Shown in pieces: positions 24,392 through 32,557 of a stretch of DNA of 64,000 nt. Position 1 is the first letter of the stretch. Each line of letters starts with the position of its first letter. Source of the stretch: Anaerolineaceae bacterium (GTDB taxonomy: Bacteria; Chloroflexota; Anaerolineae; Aggregatilineales; Phototrophicaceae); contig JACKCG010000002.1 in NCBI GenBank assembly GCA_020634135.1, forward strand, positions 372,001 through 436,000, in the 5' to 3' direction. A program made the position numbers and the translations under genes. Below the pieces are notes generated by a model, which did no database searches, was not told the origin of the DNA, and saw nothing but the letters and a program-made list of their open reading frames with translations.

Positions 24392-26838
24392 CTCATCCTC
24401 CCCAGTCGAATGGTGAAGAAGACAACGACAGCCAGTACCAGCGCACCAATCGCACCGCCGACGATACCGTTATTCAGATTTTGCGCCGCCTGCTCTTCGA
24501 GATGGGCAACTTCCTGCTGCATGGCTGCCAGTTCATTGATCTCTTCTTCGGTCAGATTCATGGTATTGGCGCTCAGCATGTGTGTGTCACCGTGACAGTC
24601 AGCACATACGCCAGGGTCAATACTCATGGTATGCCCGGTCGAAATCACCTGCACACCGTTTTGTTTTGTCACCCGGTTCATGTGGCAGTCCGCGCAGTTC
24701 ATGTCCTCGCCCATGTGGATTTCATCCACCATCGCTTCCTGGTGGCACGAGCCGCAGGTTTCATTGATCGTCCCCATTACCAGCCCGTTATCGTGCGCCG
24801 AATGGCAATCCGTACAGTCAATCGCTTTGCTGCCGGAGTGATCGCTCACCAGCCATTCATCATAGGTTGGGGCGTGTTCGCCACTGTGGCAGCGCCCACA
24901 TACCGCTGAGTTTGTGGCAATTTCCACCGGGCCAGGTGGGTGTTCGGATCCTTCAGTAATGTAGTGACAGTTGCTGCACACCACGCCTTCGAACACATAT
25001 TGCTCGGTTTGCGGATCATAGCCGGAAGCATGGCAGCTCATACAGTAGCTCGGACGCCCGTTTTCGGCATAAAGCTGTTGGAACTGCTGGCCGAGCGAGG
25101 CGTTCGCATGAGGTGAGGAGTGCCATTGGCGGTACTGGTCCTCATGACATTCAGCACAGTCAATCGGGTTTTCGATGTGCATGACCGGAATGGTGTCCGG
25201 TACGGTATTGGCAGTAATGCCGAGTTGAACTTCGGCAGCGTCCAGCAGGGATGTTGCATAAGCATAGTTATGCACGCCCAGACTGCCATCTTTGAATACG
25301 AAGTCAAGCGCCGTGAGGACCCATTCCGGCACATCGGCCCGGTTGCCCAGCGCGACTCGCGCATTGCCCAAACGTTCCTGGATACGGGACTGTGTTTTTT
25401 CCAGGAACTGCTGCATGTAGTCGCTGCTCAGGTCGGTATGGCAGCCGTTACACGAGTTAGGCTGTCCTTCTTCAACCTTGCCGGGTTCAGCCAGTGTCAG
25501 CGTGTGACTACGGAAATAATCAAACTCACCACTGATACGGGTCGGTGGCATGTGACAGGTGATGCACTCTACACCCTCCTGGAAGTGTCCTGAGGGCGTC
25601 CCTGGGATATTGCTCAGGATTTCAATACCCTCGTACATTTCTTCTACCGGGTCGTGGACTTCCGCGATACGGTCAGTATCCCCATGACAGGTTATGCACA
25701 GGGCATACGGCTCATTGACCAGTTGATAGTCATGGGCGGATTCACTATGCATGGTATGGCAGGTGGTGCAGGTTACGCCAAACTGGGCGGTATCCAGTGT
25801 GATAGGTGCCGGCGCGGGGCCGTCACTGCCGCTGGCCTCGTGTGAGGCTTGCAGGTACTCCGACCATTGGTAATCCCCACTGTGGCATTCGAGGCAGGTT
25901 TCATCAGCGTAGTTGCTGTCGCGCATGGTGTCCAGCGCCTTCGCATGGCCGGAAAGCATCCACTCGTTGAACTGCATGTTCTGGGACATGCCATGTCCAT
26001 CCATCCACCAGTGCGCCGAATCATCGGGTGCAACCAGCGTAAAGACGCCCGGATCAAGCAAATCCATCCCCGGCACATAACCTACGGGGTAAGGAATGTT
26101 GTTCGGATTCGTTCCCTGGCTGTGGCACTGGCCGCAGATTTGTGGGTCAGGGCTGAGCACGATTGAAGCCCGGATTGCGAGCATCTCTTCTTCGCTGACA
26201 TCCGCGCCTGCATGATCTACCAGGTCGGCATGGGTGCTGCCAGGCCCGTGACAGGCTTCGCACTGCACACCCGCGTCTTCCCACCTGGCGTTCTCGGCCT
26301 GATACCCGGTTGTATGGCAACCAGCGCAGTTCGTGTTCCAATCATAGGCGGGTTCCGGCCAGGTATCGGCCAGGACGTAGGGTTGCCACTTTTGTTCCAG
26401 CACGTTCCACTCGACTGGCAGTACCATATATTGGCCTTCGCCTGTCTCGTACACATAACGCTGGATATAGCGCCCGGAGCCAACCGAAAAGGCAATGTCC
26501 GCTGTTGTCAAGGCGCGAGCCTCACTTTCACCGGGGAACAGCAACATGCGAACATCATCACCCTGGCTGAAATCAGCGACAACAGCCGCTGTATCTTCCT
26601 CGCTCACGGCCTGAAAAGTGAGGGCATGGCGTGAGTCGGAATGGCTGCTGGCGAGGTCCCGATGACATTCGCGGCAGTCACGAGCGCCGATGTACTCCGC
26701 GCTATCATCCCCCGACTGGGCTTGAACGGGCATAGCTGGGAACAGCGCCAGCAGCAGCCCTCCGGCTAAAAAGAGGGTTCCGATCATCATAAGAATGATC
26801 CCGATAGGTTTGTGTCTGGTGTTGCGATGTAGGTTCAT
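24388..26838 (-). CDS. Multihaem cytochrome c with 17 CxxCH motifs
   Basis: An 816-residue exported cytochrome. A signal anchor lies at about residues 12-40 and a C-terminal membrane helix at about 785-808. I count 17 Cys-x-x-Cys-His haem sites, from CRECH near residue 55 to CADCH near 750. The arrangement looks like two multihaem modules, with a haem-poor stretch between CNGCH and CAECH. The first gene of a cytochrome-ferredoxin-NrfD operon, it resembles the 16-haem HmcA in order but not in length or detail. The ATG at 26838 is chosen because the signal peptide starts there. The electron donor or acceptor is unknown. Confidence 0.9.
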   Translation of the reverse strand: MNLHRNTRHKPIGIILMMIGTLFLAGGLLLALFPAMPVQAQSGDDSAEYIGARDCRECHRDLASSHSDSRHALTFQAVSEEDTAAVVADFSQGDDVRMLLFPGESEARALTTADIAFSVGSGRYIQRYVYETGEGQYMVLPVEWNVLEQKWQPYVLADTWPEPAYDWNTNCAGCHTTGYQAENARWEDAGVQCEACHGPGSTHADLVDHAGADVSEEEMLAIRASIVLSPDPQICGQCHSQGTNPNNIPYPVGYVPGMDLLDPGVFTLVAPDDSAHWWMDGHGMSQNMQFNEWMLSGHAKALDTMRDSNYADETCLECHSGDYQWSEYLQASHEASGSDGPAPAPITLDTAQFGVTCTTCHTMHSESAHDYQLVNEPYALCITCHGDTDRIAEVHDPVEEMYEGIEILSNIPGTPSGHFQEGVECITCHMPPTRISGEFDYFRSHTLTLAEPGKVEEGQPNSCNGCHTDLSSDYMQQFLEKTQSRIQERLGNARVALGNRADVPEWVLTALDFVFKDGSLGVHNYAYATSLLDAAEVQLGITANTVPDTIPVMHIENPIDCAECHEDQYRQWHSSPHANASLGQQFQQLYAENGRPSYCMSCHASGYDPQTEQYVFEGVVCSNCHYITEGSEHPPGPVEIATNSAVCGRCHSGEHAPTYDEWLVSDHSGSKAIDCTDCHSAHDNGLVMGTINETCGSCHQEAMVDEIHMGEDMNCADCHMNRVTKQNGVQVISTGHTMSIDPGVCADCHGDTHMLSANTMNLTEEEINELAAMQQEVAHLEEQAAQNLNNGIVGGAIGALVLAVVVFFTIRLGRMR

Positions 26839-26949
26839 AAGCCATCTTTTGCCTGATATATGTAGAGCGAATTCCGGGTTCGGAGTTCGCCCCACCAGCC
26901 GATTTACAATGGTGCATCACGACGTACCGTTTTCAGGCAGAGCGCTACC

Positions 26950-27606
26950 TCAGTCATCAAGTGTGATCAACCCTTTGCGGATTGCGTATTTCACCAATTC
27001 GGTACGTGTGTGCAGGTTAAGTTTCCCCATAATGTTTTCGCGGTGGCGCTCCACCGTTTTGACCGAAATATTGAGCTGATTGGCGATCTTCTGATTGGTT
27101 TCATCTTCTGCGATGAGGGTCAGCACTTCGCGCTCGCGTTCTGTCAGCCCATCGTAACTATCGCGTTCGGAGCCGTCCCGTACCCGTGTGAGGTAATCGG
27201 CCACCAGGTCTTTAGCGACAGTTGGTTCCAGGAATACATTGCCTTCCGCAATCACGTGGATTGCATGGAGCAGTTCTTCGGGCGCGGCACGTTTGGGGAC
27301 GTATCCTGATGCCCCGGCCTGGAGCATCTGGAAGAAATAATCCGGCCCTTCATGGATTGTCAGCGCCAGGATTGCCGGAGACGCTCCCCGTGACTTAATC
27401 TGTCGGGTTGCTTCTACGCCATCCATAACCGGCATGGTGACATCCATCAAAATAACGTCCGGCTGCAACTCCTCCATCAAACGGAGCGCTTCCTGGCCGT
27501 TTTCCCCTTCGCCCACAATGTACAGGTCTGGATCACTTTCCAGGAGCATTCGTATCCCGGCGCGGACGACGGCGTGATCGTCAATGATAAGTACATTAAT
27601 AGGCAT
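26950..27606 (-). CDS. NarL/FixJ-family response regulator
   Basis: A 218-residue transcription factor. The receiver has IIDDHAVVRAGI, the phospho-acceptor Asp in DVILMDVTMPVMDG near residue 54 and the Lys in GYVPKRAAPEELL. The C-terminal LuxR helix-turn-helix is LTEREREVLTLIAEDETNQK followed by IANQLNISVKTVERH. Its start overlaps the kinase gene by 11 bp, so the two are cognate. The multihaem operon begins 111 bp downstream on the same strand and is the natural target, or is partly co-transcribed. Confidence 0.92.
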   Translation of the reverse strand: MPINVLIIDDHAVVRAGIRMLLESDPDLYIVGEGENGQEALRLMEELQPDVILMDVTMPVMDGVEATRQIKSRGASPAILALTIHEGPDYFFQMLQAGASGYVPKRAAPEELLHAIHVIAEGNVFLEPTVAKDLVADYLTRVRDGSERDSYDGLTEREREVLTLIAEDETNQKIANQLNISVKTVERHRENIMGKLNLHTRTELVKYAIRKGLITLDD

Positions 27607-29173
27607 GATCGGCTTCTTCCTCTGGCAAGCTGCTCATACGGACCACCAGGGTTGTACCTTCACCTGGCGTGGCATGTATCTCAAACTGCGCATTAATGAG
27701 ATTGGCGCGTTCTTGAATTCCGGCTAGTCCCCAGGCCGCCCGCACACCGTCCGCCTGAAGCCCGGAAGCTTGAAAACCGACGCCATCATCGCTGACGGTG
27801 AGGGTGAGCTGATCGGCAAAGTCAAGCACCACGCTGACATGCTCAGCGTGTGCGTGTTTTGCAGTATTGGTTAATCCTTCCTGAGCGATACGGAATAAGG
27901 TTGTTTCGACATCAGAGGGAAGTGGGTACGGATTGCCATGAACCTCTAGTCTGACCTCTGGATGTCCCTGGTCTTTGAAGCGGTTCACCATCCAACGCAG
28001 TGCTGCGACCAACCCCATATCATCCAGTTGCGGCGGGCGCAGGTCATTTATGAGATGACGTAATTCACCGAGTGAGGTTGTCGCCATACTTTCCAGGACG
28101 GCTAACCGTTGGGCGACATGTTCCGGGTTGGTTTTCACCTGGGCTGCCAGCCCGCGCAGTCCCAATGCCACTCCCGTCAACGCCTGGCCGGTGCCATCGT
28201 GGAGTTCGCGGGCGATGCGCTGTCGTTCCGCTTCCTGGGCGGCAGTGATGCGCTGGAGCAGTTCGCCACGTACCGCGTCACGGCGCTGGACTTCCCGAAG
28301 CAGCCGCGCTGTTTCATCATTGGCTGTCTGAAGTTCGGCATTCAGCCGCGCCAGTTCCGAGTGGCTCAAGCGTTCCGTTTCCAGTTTAGCGTGTTCAGCC
28401 GCGTCCAGGCGCTGCTGGTTTTCAACTTCCAGCGCCCGCAGAATATGGATCATGGCGACAGCGACCAGTGTTGCCATTGCAGCCCGGAAGACCTGAACCG
28501 GGAAGCCCATAACCTGAAAGAACCAATCTGAATTGATGATATACGAGGGGAAAATCACGCTGCTACCGGTGAAGAACTGGCCGACCACACTGTACAGTGC
28601 CAGCGCCACTGCGGAGATGGTGAGTGCGCGATCAAAACGCCCCATCCCGCGTTCACGGAAAATCTCCCGTTCCCGCCACAGCGCCCAACATGCCATCATG
28701 CCGCTGGGGACGCCCAGCGTATAACGCGCCAATACATCGGCTGCGTCTAACCACTGTAATTCATCTATGTTATAGACAAAGCGGATGATGATACAGGACA
28801 ACGCATACCAGACAAATGCGCCGATTGTGATGCGCCAGGTGGTTTCGCGTTTATAGGCTTCGCGGATGTATAGGTGTTCACCAAATGCCAGCAGCGCGAG
28901 GAAAGATGTCACCAGGATCGCCAACCGCAGCCAGCTCAACCATATAGGGAACGTGAGCGAGGCATAGGATAGAAATCCATATTCGAACATATCCAGCCAC
29001 TCGTGAGCGCCATGCAGCAGCCCAAACCCGGCCAGCAGCCGCATTGACCGGGCAAAACCTAACTCGGATGCCCGCCCGGACTCTACAAGCAAAGCCAGCC
29101 CCATTGAGTAGAAGGCCAGGCCATACAGGAAGTAGATGGCTATGATCGTGTCGTCCCAGGTCAGAGTAGGCAT
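27596..29173 (-). CDS. Membrane sensor histidine kinase, HisKA_3 (NarX/DegS-like)
   Basis: A 525-residue kinase. Seven likely membrane helices fill residues 8-235 and form the sensor, without a separate periplasmic domain. A coiled-coil linker leads to the HisKA_3 box, with the phospho-acceptor His in ELHDGTGQALTGVALG near residue 320. The ATPase motif is LFRIAQEGLTNTAKHA, followed by VSDDGVGF and GLAGIQERA. It pairs with the overlapping NarL-type regulator. The sensor might detect a hydrophobic signal or the membrane redox state. A -10 element and a palindrome lie just upstream. Confidence 0.9.
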   Translation of the reverse strand: MPTLTWDDTIIAIYFLYGLAFYSMGLALLVESGRASELGFARSMRLLAGFGLLHGAHEWLDMFEYGFLSYASLTFPIWLSWLRLAILVTSFLALLAFGEHLYIREAYKRETTWRITIGAFVWYALSCIIIRFVYNIDELQWLDAADVLARYTLGVPSGMMACWALWREREIFRERGMGRFDRALTISAVALALYSVVGQFFTGSSVIFPSYIINSDWFFQVMGFPVQVFRAAMATLVAVAMIHILRALEVENQQRLDAAEHAKLETERLSHSELARLNAELQTANDETARLLREVQRRDAVRGELLQRITAAQEAERQRIARELHDGTGQALTGVALGLRGLAAQVKTNPEHVAQRLAVLESMATTSLGELRHLINDLRPPQLDDMGLVAALRWMVNRFKDQGHPEVRLEVHGNPYPLPSDVETTLFRIAQEGLTNTAKHAHAEHVSVVLDFADQLTLTVSDDGVGFQASGLQADGVRAAWGLAGIQERANLINAQFEIHATPGEGTTLVVRMSSLPEEEADHAY

Positions 29174-29210
29174 GGTGGCTCGCTGGTATGTTCCTTCTCT
29201 TTATGTACCC

Positions 29211-29256
29211 ATTATATATCCGGTAGTGAGGGCTGCCGCATGGGGTAAACACCCCA
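29211..29256 (-). promoter_or_regulatory. Activator-type promoter and palindrome before the two-component genes
   Basis: On the minus strand a perfect TATAAT (29216-29211) has no matching -35. The 16-bp palindrome TGGGGTAAACACCCCA (29241-29256, 6-bp arms) is centred about 44 bp upstream of the predicted start near 29204. This is the usual place for an activator that replaces the -35. Autoregulation by the NarL-type protein is an inference. Confidence 0.5.
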
Positions 29257-29360
29257 TTCAAGAAATACTTTTTCATCCTGATTTACAGACGTAGGGGCAT
29301 TTCGTTATGCTGTTAATAGATCAAGCAAATGCAGCAGGTAGTACAAAAGGGGAGACGACA

Positions 29361-29516
29361 ATGAACGATATTCTGATGGTAGGAAGTGTGGTATTGATGT
29401 TTTTCCTGCGGATCGGTATTCCGGTTATCATCCTGGTCGGGCTGGGTATCGTGGTTGACCGCTGGCAGCGCCGCCGGGATGCGAATATTGAGCGCAAGTA
29501 TAATACACCGGCGTGA
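29361..29516 (+). CDS. Small single-span membrane protein
   Basis: A 51-residue protein with one strong membrane helix (about residues 4-33), followed by a basic tail (RWQRRRDANIERKY) that would face the cytoplasm. The ATG is preceded by GGGGAGACGACA, a good ribosome-binding site. An upstream in-frame ATG at 29307 lacks one. A strong terminator follows, so this is a complete one-gene unit. It is divergent from the histidine kinase, and no family is recognised. Confidence 0.65.
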   Translation: MNDILMVGSVVLMFFLRIGIPVIILVGLGIVVDRWQRRRDANIERKYNTPA

Positions 29517-29562
29517 TGAGGCAGTACATGCAGATGTACATCACGTGTATCTTCACCTGATG

Positions 29563-29593
29563 ACAGGGAAAGCGGGAGGCTTTCCCTGTTTTT
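29563..29593 (+). terminator. Strong rho-independent terminator
   Basis: ACAGGGAAAGC and GCTTTCCCTGT form a perfect 11-bp stem with a 5-nt GGGAG loop, followed by a T run. It ends the small membrane protein gene and lies just before the stop of the convergent sufE. Confidence 0.92.
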
Positions 29594-29601
29594 GTGCAGC
29601 A

Positions 29602-30042
29602 TTACATCCGTTTTTTAGCCTCGTACTGTACCATCCCGACAATACCCATCAGCCCCTGGCCTTTGCCCATCGAAATTTCCTTGCCGAACAGTTTGAACAC
29701 AATATCCGGCTGTACAGCGGCGACCTGTGCCAGGGGAGCACCGGAACAGGTCTCATCTAAGATGACGGCCATCGCCATCGCAGAAAGCCCCTGCGGGTTG
29801 AGGACATCGAAGTAAAACCGGAGTGTGCCGTCCTGCTGTTCTACCGGCCACACGAATGCCTCCGACTCACAGGCCGGGACGCGCCGTGCTTCATCGTAGG
29901 GTTGGGTGGCGATTTCCGGCGGCACCTTCACGTTCTTGAAACGGTCTGCAATATCAATCAGGTAGTCGGCACGTTCGTTACGATCAGTAATCAGCTCAAA
30001 ATCAGCCAGTACATCGGCTAATTTGAGGGGGATTTCTGTCAT
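29602..30042 (-). CDS. sufE: SufE-like cysteine desulfuration protein
   Basis: A 146-residue sulfur-acceptor protein that takes persulfide sulfur from a SufS-type cysteine desulfurase and stimulates Fe-S cluster assembly. The active Cys lies in RVPACESEAFVW near residue 53. The family's SDA-like region is LNPQGLSAMAMAVILDETCSG's core, with AMAVILDETCSG near residue 93. The length matches SufE. An AAAGGAGG site sets the ATG. No sufS, sufB, sufC or sufD is nearby, so it is a detached member. Its likely clients here are the many iron-sulfur proteins of the hydrogenase and ferredoxin operons. Confidence 0.88.
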   Translation of the reverse strand: MTEIPLKLADVLADFELITDRNERADYLIDIADRFKNVKVPPEIATQPYDEARRVPACESEAFVWPVEQQDGTLRFYFDVLNPQGLSAMAMAVILDETCSGAPLAQVAAVQPDIVFKLFGKEISMGKGQGLMGIVGMVQYEAKKRM

Positions 30043-30254
30043 TCAAGACCTCCTTTGCTATATATTATTGCGTGTCATGTCCGCCGCCGCGTCTGCTTAT
30101 TCACCCTTGTTTATACTCGAAGCGCCCATCTCCTTCAAGTCATTTCGCAGGCTTGCCCGATGATGAAAATTCGCTGAGATGCTGCACTTTGATGGTACAA
30201 TATGTGCCAGACTGGAGATACCTGTTCACGCCAACCCTGGAGGGAAGCACACGC

Positions 30255-30533
30255 ATGTCTGAAACGTTCGATAAATTGAAGGCGCAGTTGGAATCACAAG
30301 GCAAGTTGAGCGACGATGACATCAAAAAGGCAGTAGCGGCACATGGGGCGATGAGCGATGAGGAGCAGATCCAGCTTTCTGCTGCCATGCACGAAAAAGA
30401 ACGCGCTCAGGATCAGAAAATCACACTGGAGCAGTACTTAGAGGCTTCCAAGGTGCTGGATTCTGCGGCGGAAGGGTCAGATGAGTACAAAAAAGCTGAG
30501 AAAATTGTCGAGAAGTATGAGAGTGGTGGTTAA
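30255..30533 (+). CDS. Small acidic helical protein of unknown function
   Basis: A 92-residue, highly charged, mostly helical soluble protein with no Cys or Trp. Repeated Lys, Glu and Asp give it a coiled-coil look (KLKAQLESQGKLSDDDIKKA). The ATG is preceded by GGAGGGAAGC. It ends 8 bp before the VanW gene, so the two are probably co-transcribed. I recognise no family. Codon use resembles its neighbours. Confidence 0.65.
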   Translation: MSETFDKLKAQLESQGKLSDDDIKKAVAAHGAMSDEEQIQLSAAMHEKERAQDQKITLEQYLEASKVLDSAAEGSDEYKKAEKIVEKYESGG

Positions 30534-30541
30534 ATAAGCCT

Positions 30542-32410
30542 ATGTCCGGGTATCCTGTTCACCGACCTCAACCCCAGCCAATCCCGCAGCCCGGTATCAA
30601 TACCTGGCTGATTCGGATGTTGGTTCTGTCTATCAGCGGCGCGGTGCTGCTGGTACTGGCGCTGGGCGCATTCCTGACAGCTTTCGAGATGCGTTATACC
30701 GAACGTATCGTGCCGGGTATCGCCGCTTATGGTGTTGATCTGGGCGGCATGACTCGTGCCGAGGCTGAACAGGCGCTTGCGAGTCATTTCACCTACGATA
30801 AGGAAGCTATTTTCACGTTTCGTTACGGAGATCGCTTCTGGCAGATGACCGCCGGTGACCTGGGTGTATCTTTTGATGTGCAGGCGACTGTTGAAGAAGC
30901 CTTTGCCTATGGTCATGAGGGCAGCGTCCTGGAGGATGTCGTGCAGCAAGCCAGCGCCTGGTTCAACGGGCGCAGTATCGCGCCGGTTGTGCAGTATGAC
31001 CAGCAGATCGCGGCGGACAAGCTGGCAGAGATTGCCCAGGAGATCAACCAGGCCGCCGTTAACGCGAGTTTGACGGTATCGGGTACGACTGTTTCGACCA
31101 CGCCGGGTGTGACCGGGCGGCGGCTGGACATTGTGGCGACCCTGAACCAACTGGACACAATTATCTTGCAGTTGAATACTGGCGCGGAGATTCCGCTGGT
31201 CGTGAATGAATGGCCGTCGCTGGTGTGGGGCGAGGAAGAAGCGGCTGCCCAGATTCGTACTGCGCTCTCCGGCCCGGTCACGCTGATCGCCCAGGACCAG
31301 GCGGGCAACCAGCTTGGCCCCTGGACGGCCACCGTAGACCAGATTGCCGCTGTGCTGGCGATTAACCTGGCAGACCAGGGCGACGGGACGCTGCGTTACA
31401 CGGTGGACATCAATGCTGATGCGTTCCAGGCCTATCTGGAAATGCTGGCTCCCGGCCTGATTATGCTGCCACGCGACGCCCGTTTTCATTTCAATGAGGA
31501 TACACGCCAGATTGAGGTTATCCAGCATAGCGCCAACGGGCGTGAACTGGATGTGACCGAAACACTCAATCAAATGAAAGCCGGTATCTTGCGGACGACT
31601 GATCGGGTTGTGCCGATGGTTTTCGCTTACACACTGCCGCAGTACCATGACAACTCCTCGGCTGCCGAACTGGGAATCACCCAGCTTGTCGCCGAGACCA
31701 CTACCTATTACACCGGCTCAACATTGAATCGGCGCACCAATATCGCGGTAGCGGCTGCTAAGTTTGACGGTATCCTCATTGGCCCTGGTGAGGAATTCTC
31801 ATTCAACCACCTGCTGGGGGACATCAGCCTGGAAAATGAGTTTGTCGAAGGCAAGATCATCTATGGCGGCCAGACTGTGACCGGTGTTGGCGGCGGCGTG
31901 TGTCAGGTCAGCACTACCGCCTTCCGGGCTGCGCTGCTGGCTGGTTTCCCGATCATTGAACGTAATTCACATGGCTACCGGGTGGGCTATTACGAAATCA
32001 ACAGCCAACCGGGGCTGGATGCTGCGATCTTCCAGCCTACCGCAGATTTCCGCTTTGTGAACGACACGCCCTATCATCTGCTGATCGAAACTTCGATTTA
32101 CCCGGCCAATGACTCCATACAGTTCCGTTTTTACAGCACCAATCCGGGCCGGCAGGTGGTCATGGAAGGGCCGGTCATCCGTAACATTACGTCGCCGCTG
32201 CCAACCCGCTACCAGGCGAACCCGGAACTGCGCGGCGACCAGCAGCAGCAGATAGACTGGGCTAAAGAGGGGGCGGATGTGTACTTTACCCGCCGCATTC
32301 TGAACGCCAGCGGGGAGCAGATCAGCGAAGAAACCATCTATACGCACTACCAGGCCTGGGCGAGCATCATTGAAGTCGCGCCGGATAGTGCGCTCCTGCA
32401 AAATGGGTAG
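30542..32410 (+). CDS. VanW family protein with N-terminal PG-binding_4-like domains
   Basis: A 622-residue protein with one membrane helix near the N-terminus (about residues 22-48) and a large outer part. Residues 50-370 contain two repeats of the putative peptidoglycan-binding_4 type found before VanW (the DLGGMTRAEAEQAL motif starts the first). The VanW domain at about 385-530 shows TSTYYTGST-type spacing as YYTGSTLNRRTNIAVAAA, then GEEFSFN and GGGVCQVSTT. VanW occurs in vancomycin-resistance clusters, but most members are general wall proteins of unknown activity. There is no van cluster here, so resistance is not implied. Confidence 0.87.
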   Translation: MSGYPVHRPQPQPIPQPGINTWLIRMLVLSISGAVLLVLALGAFLTAFEMRYTERIVPGIAAYGVDLGGMTRAEAEQALASHFTYDKEAIFTFRYGDRFWQMTAGDLGVSFDVQATVEEAFAYGHEGSVLEDVVQQASAWFNGRSIAPVVQYDQQIAADKLAEIAQEINQAAVNASLTVSGTTVSTTPGVTGRRLDIVATLNQLDTIILQLNTGAEIPLVVNEWPSLVWGEEEAAAQIRTALSGPVTLIAQDQAGNQLGPWTATVDQIAAVLAINLADQGDGTLRYTVDINADAFQAYLEMLAPGLIMLPRDARFHFNEDTRQIEVIQHSANGRELDVTETLNQMKAGILRTTDRVVPMVFAYTLPQYHDNSSAAELGITQLVAETTTYYTGSTLNRRTNIAVAAAKFDGILIGPGEEFSFNHLLGDISLENEFVEGKIIYGGQTVTGVGGGVCQVSTTAFRAALLAGFPIIERNSHGYRVGYYEINSQPGLDAAIFQPTADFRFVNDTPYHLLIETSIYPANDSIQFRFYSTNPGRQVVMEGPVIRNITSPLPTRYQANPELRGDQQQQIDWAKEGADVYFTRRILNASGEQISEETIYTHYQAWASIIEVAPDSALLQNG

Positions 32411-32437
32411 TTGTGGTAATCACCATCAATAACAGCG

Positions 32438-32475
32438 ATGCGCTTCTCGGCAGTGTTTCGAGGGGCGCATTTTGT
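32438..32475 (+). terminator. Rho-independent terminator after the VanW gene
   Basis: ATGCGCTTCTCG and CGAGGGGCGCAT form a 12-bp stem with two G-U pairs and a 9-nt loop, followed by TTTTGTT. It begins about 28 bp after the VanW stop codon. Confidence 0.8.
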
Positions 32476-32557
32476 TATGGCCCAACCCCAGGATAGATGA
32501 ATACTCAGACGGCATGTACAATCTACGGGACTGTATACCTAGCCCAAGATAAAATCC

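Noticed and set aside
30542..32410. VanW as part of vancomycin resistance
   Set aside because: No vanA, vanH, vanX or vanRS genes are nearby, and VanW proteins are common outside resistance clusters.
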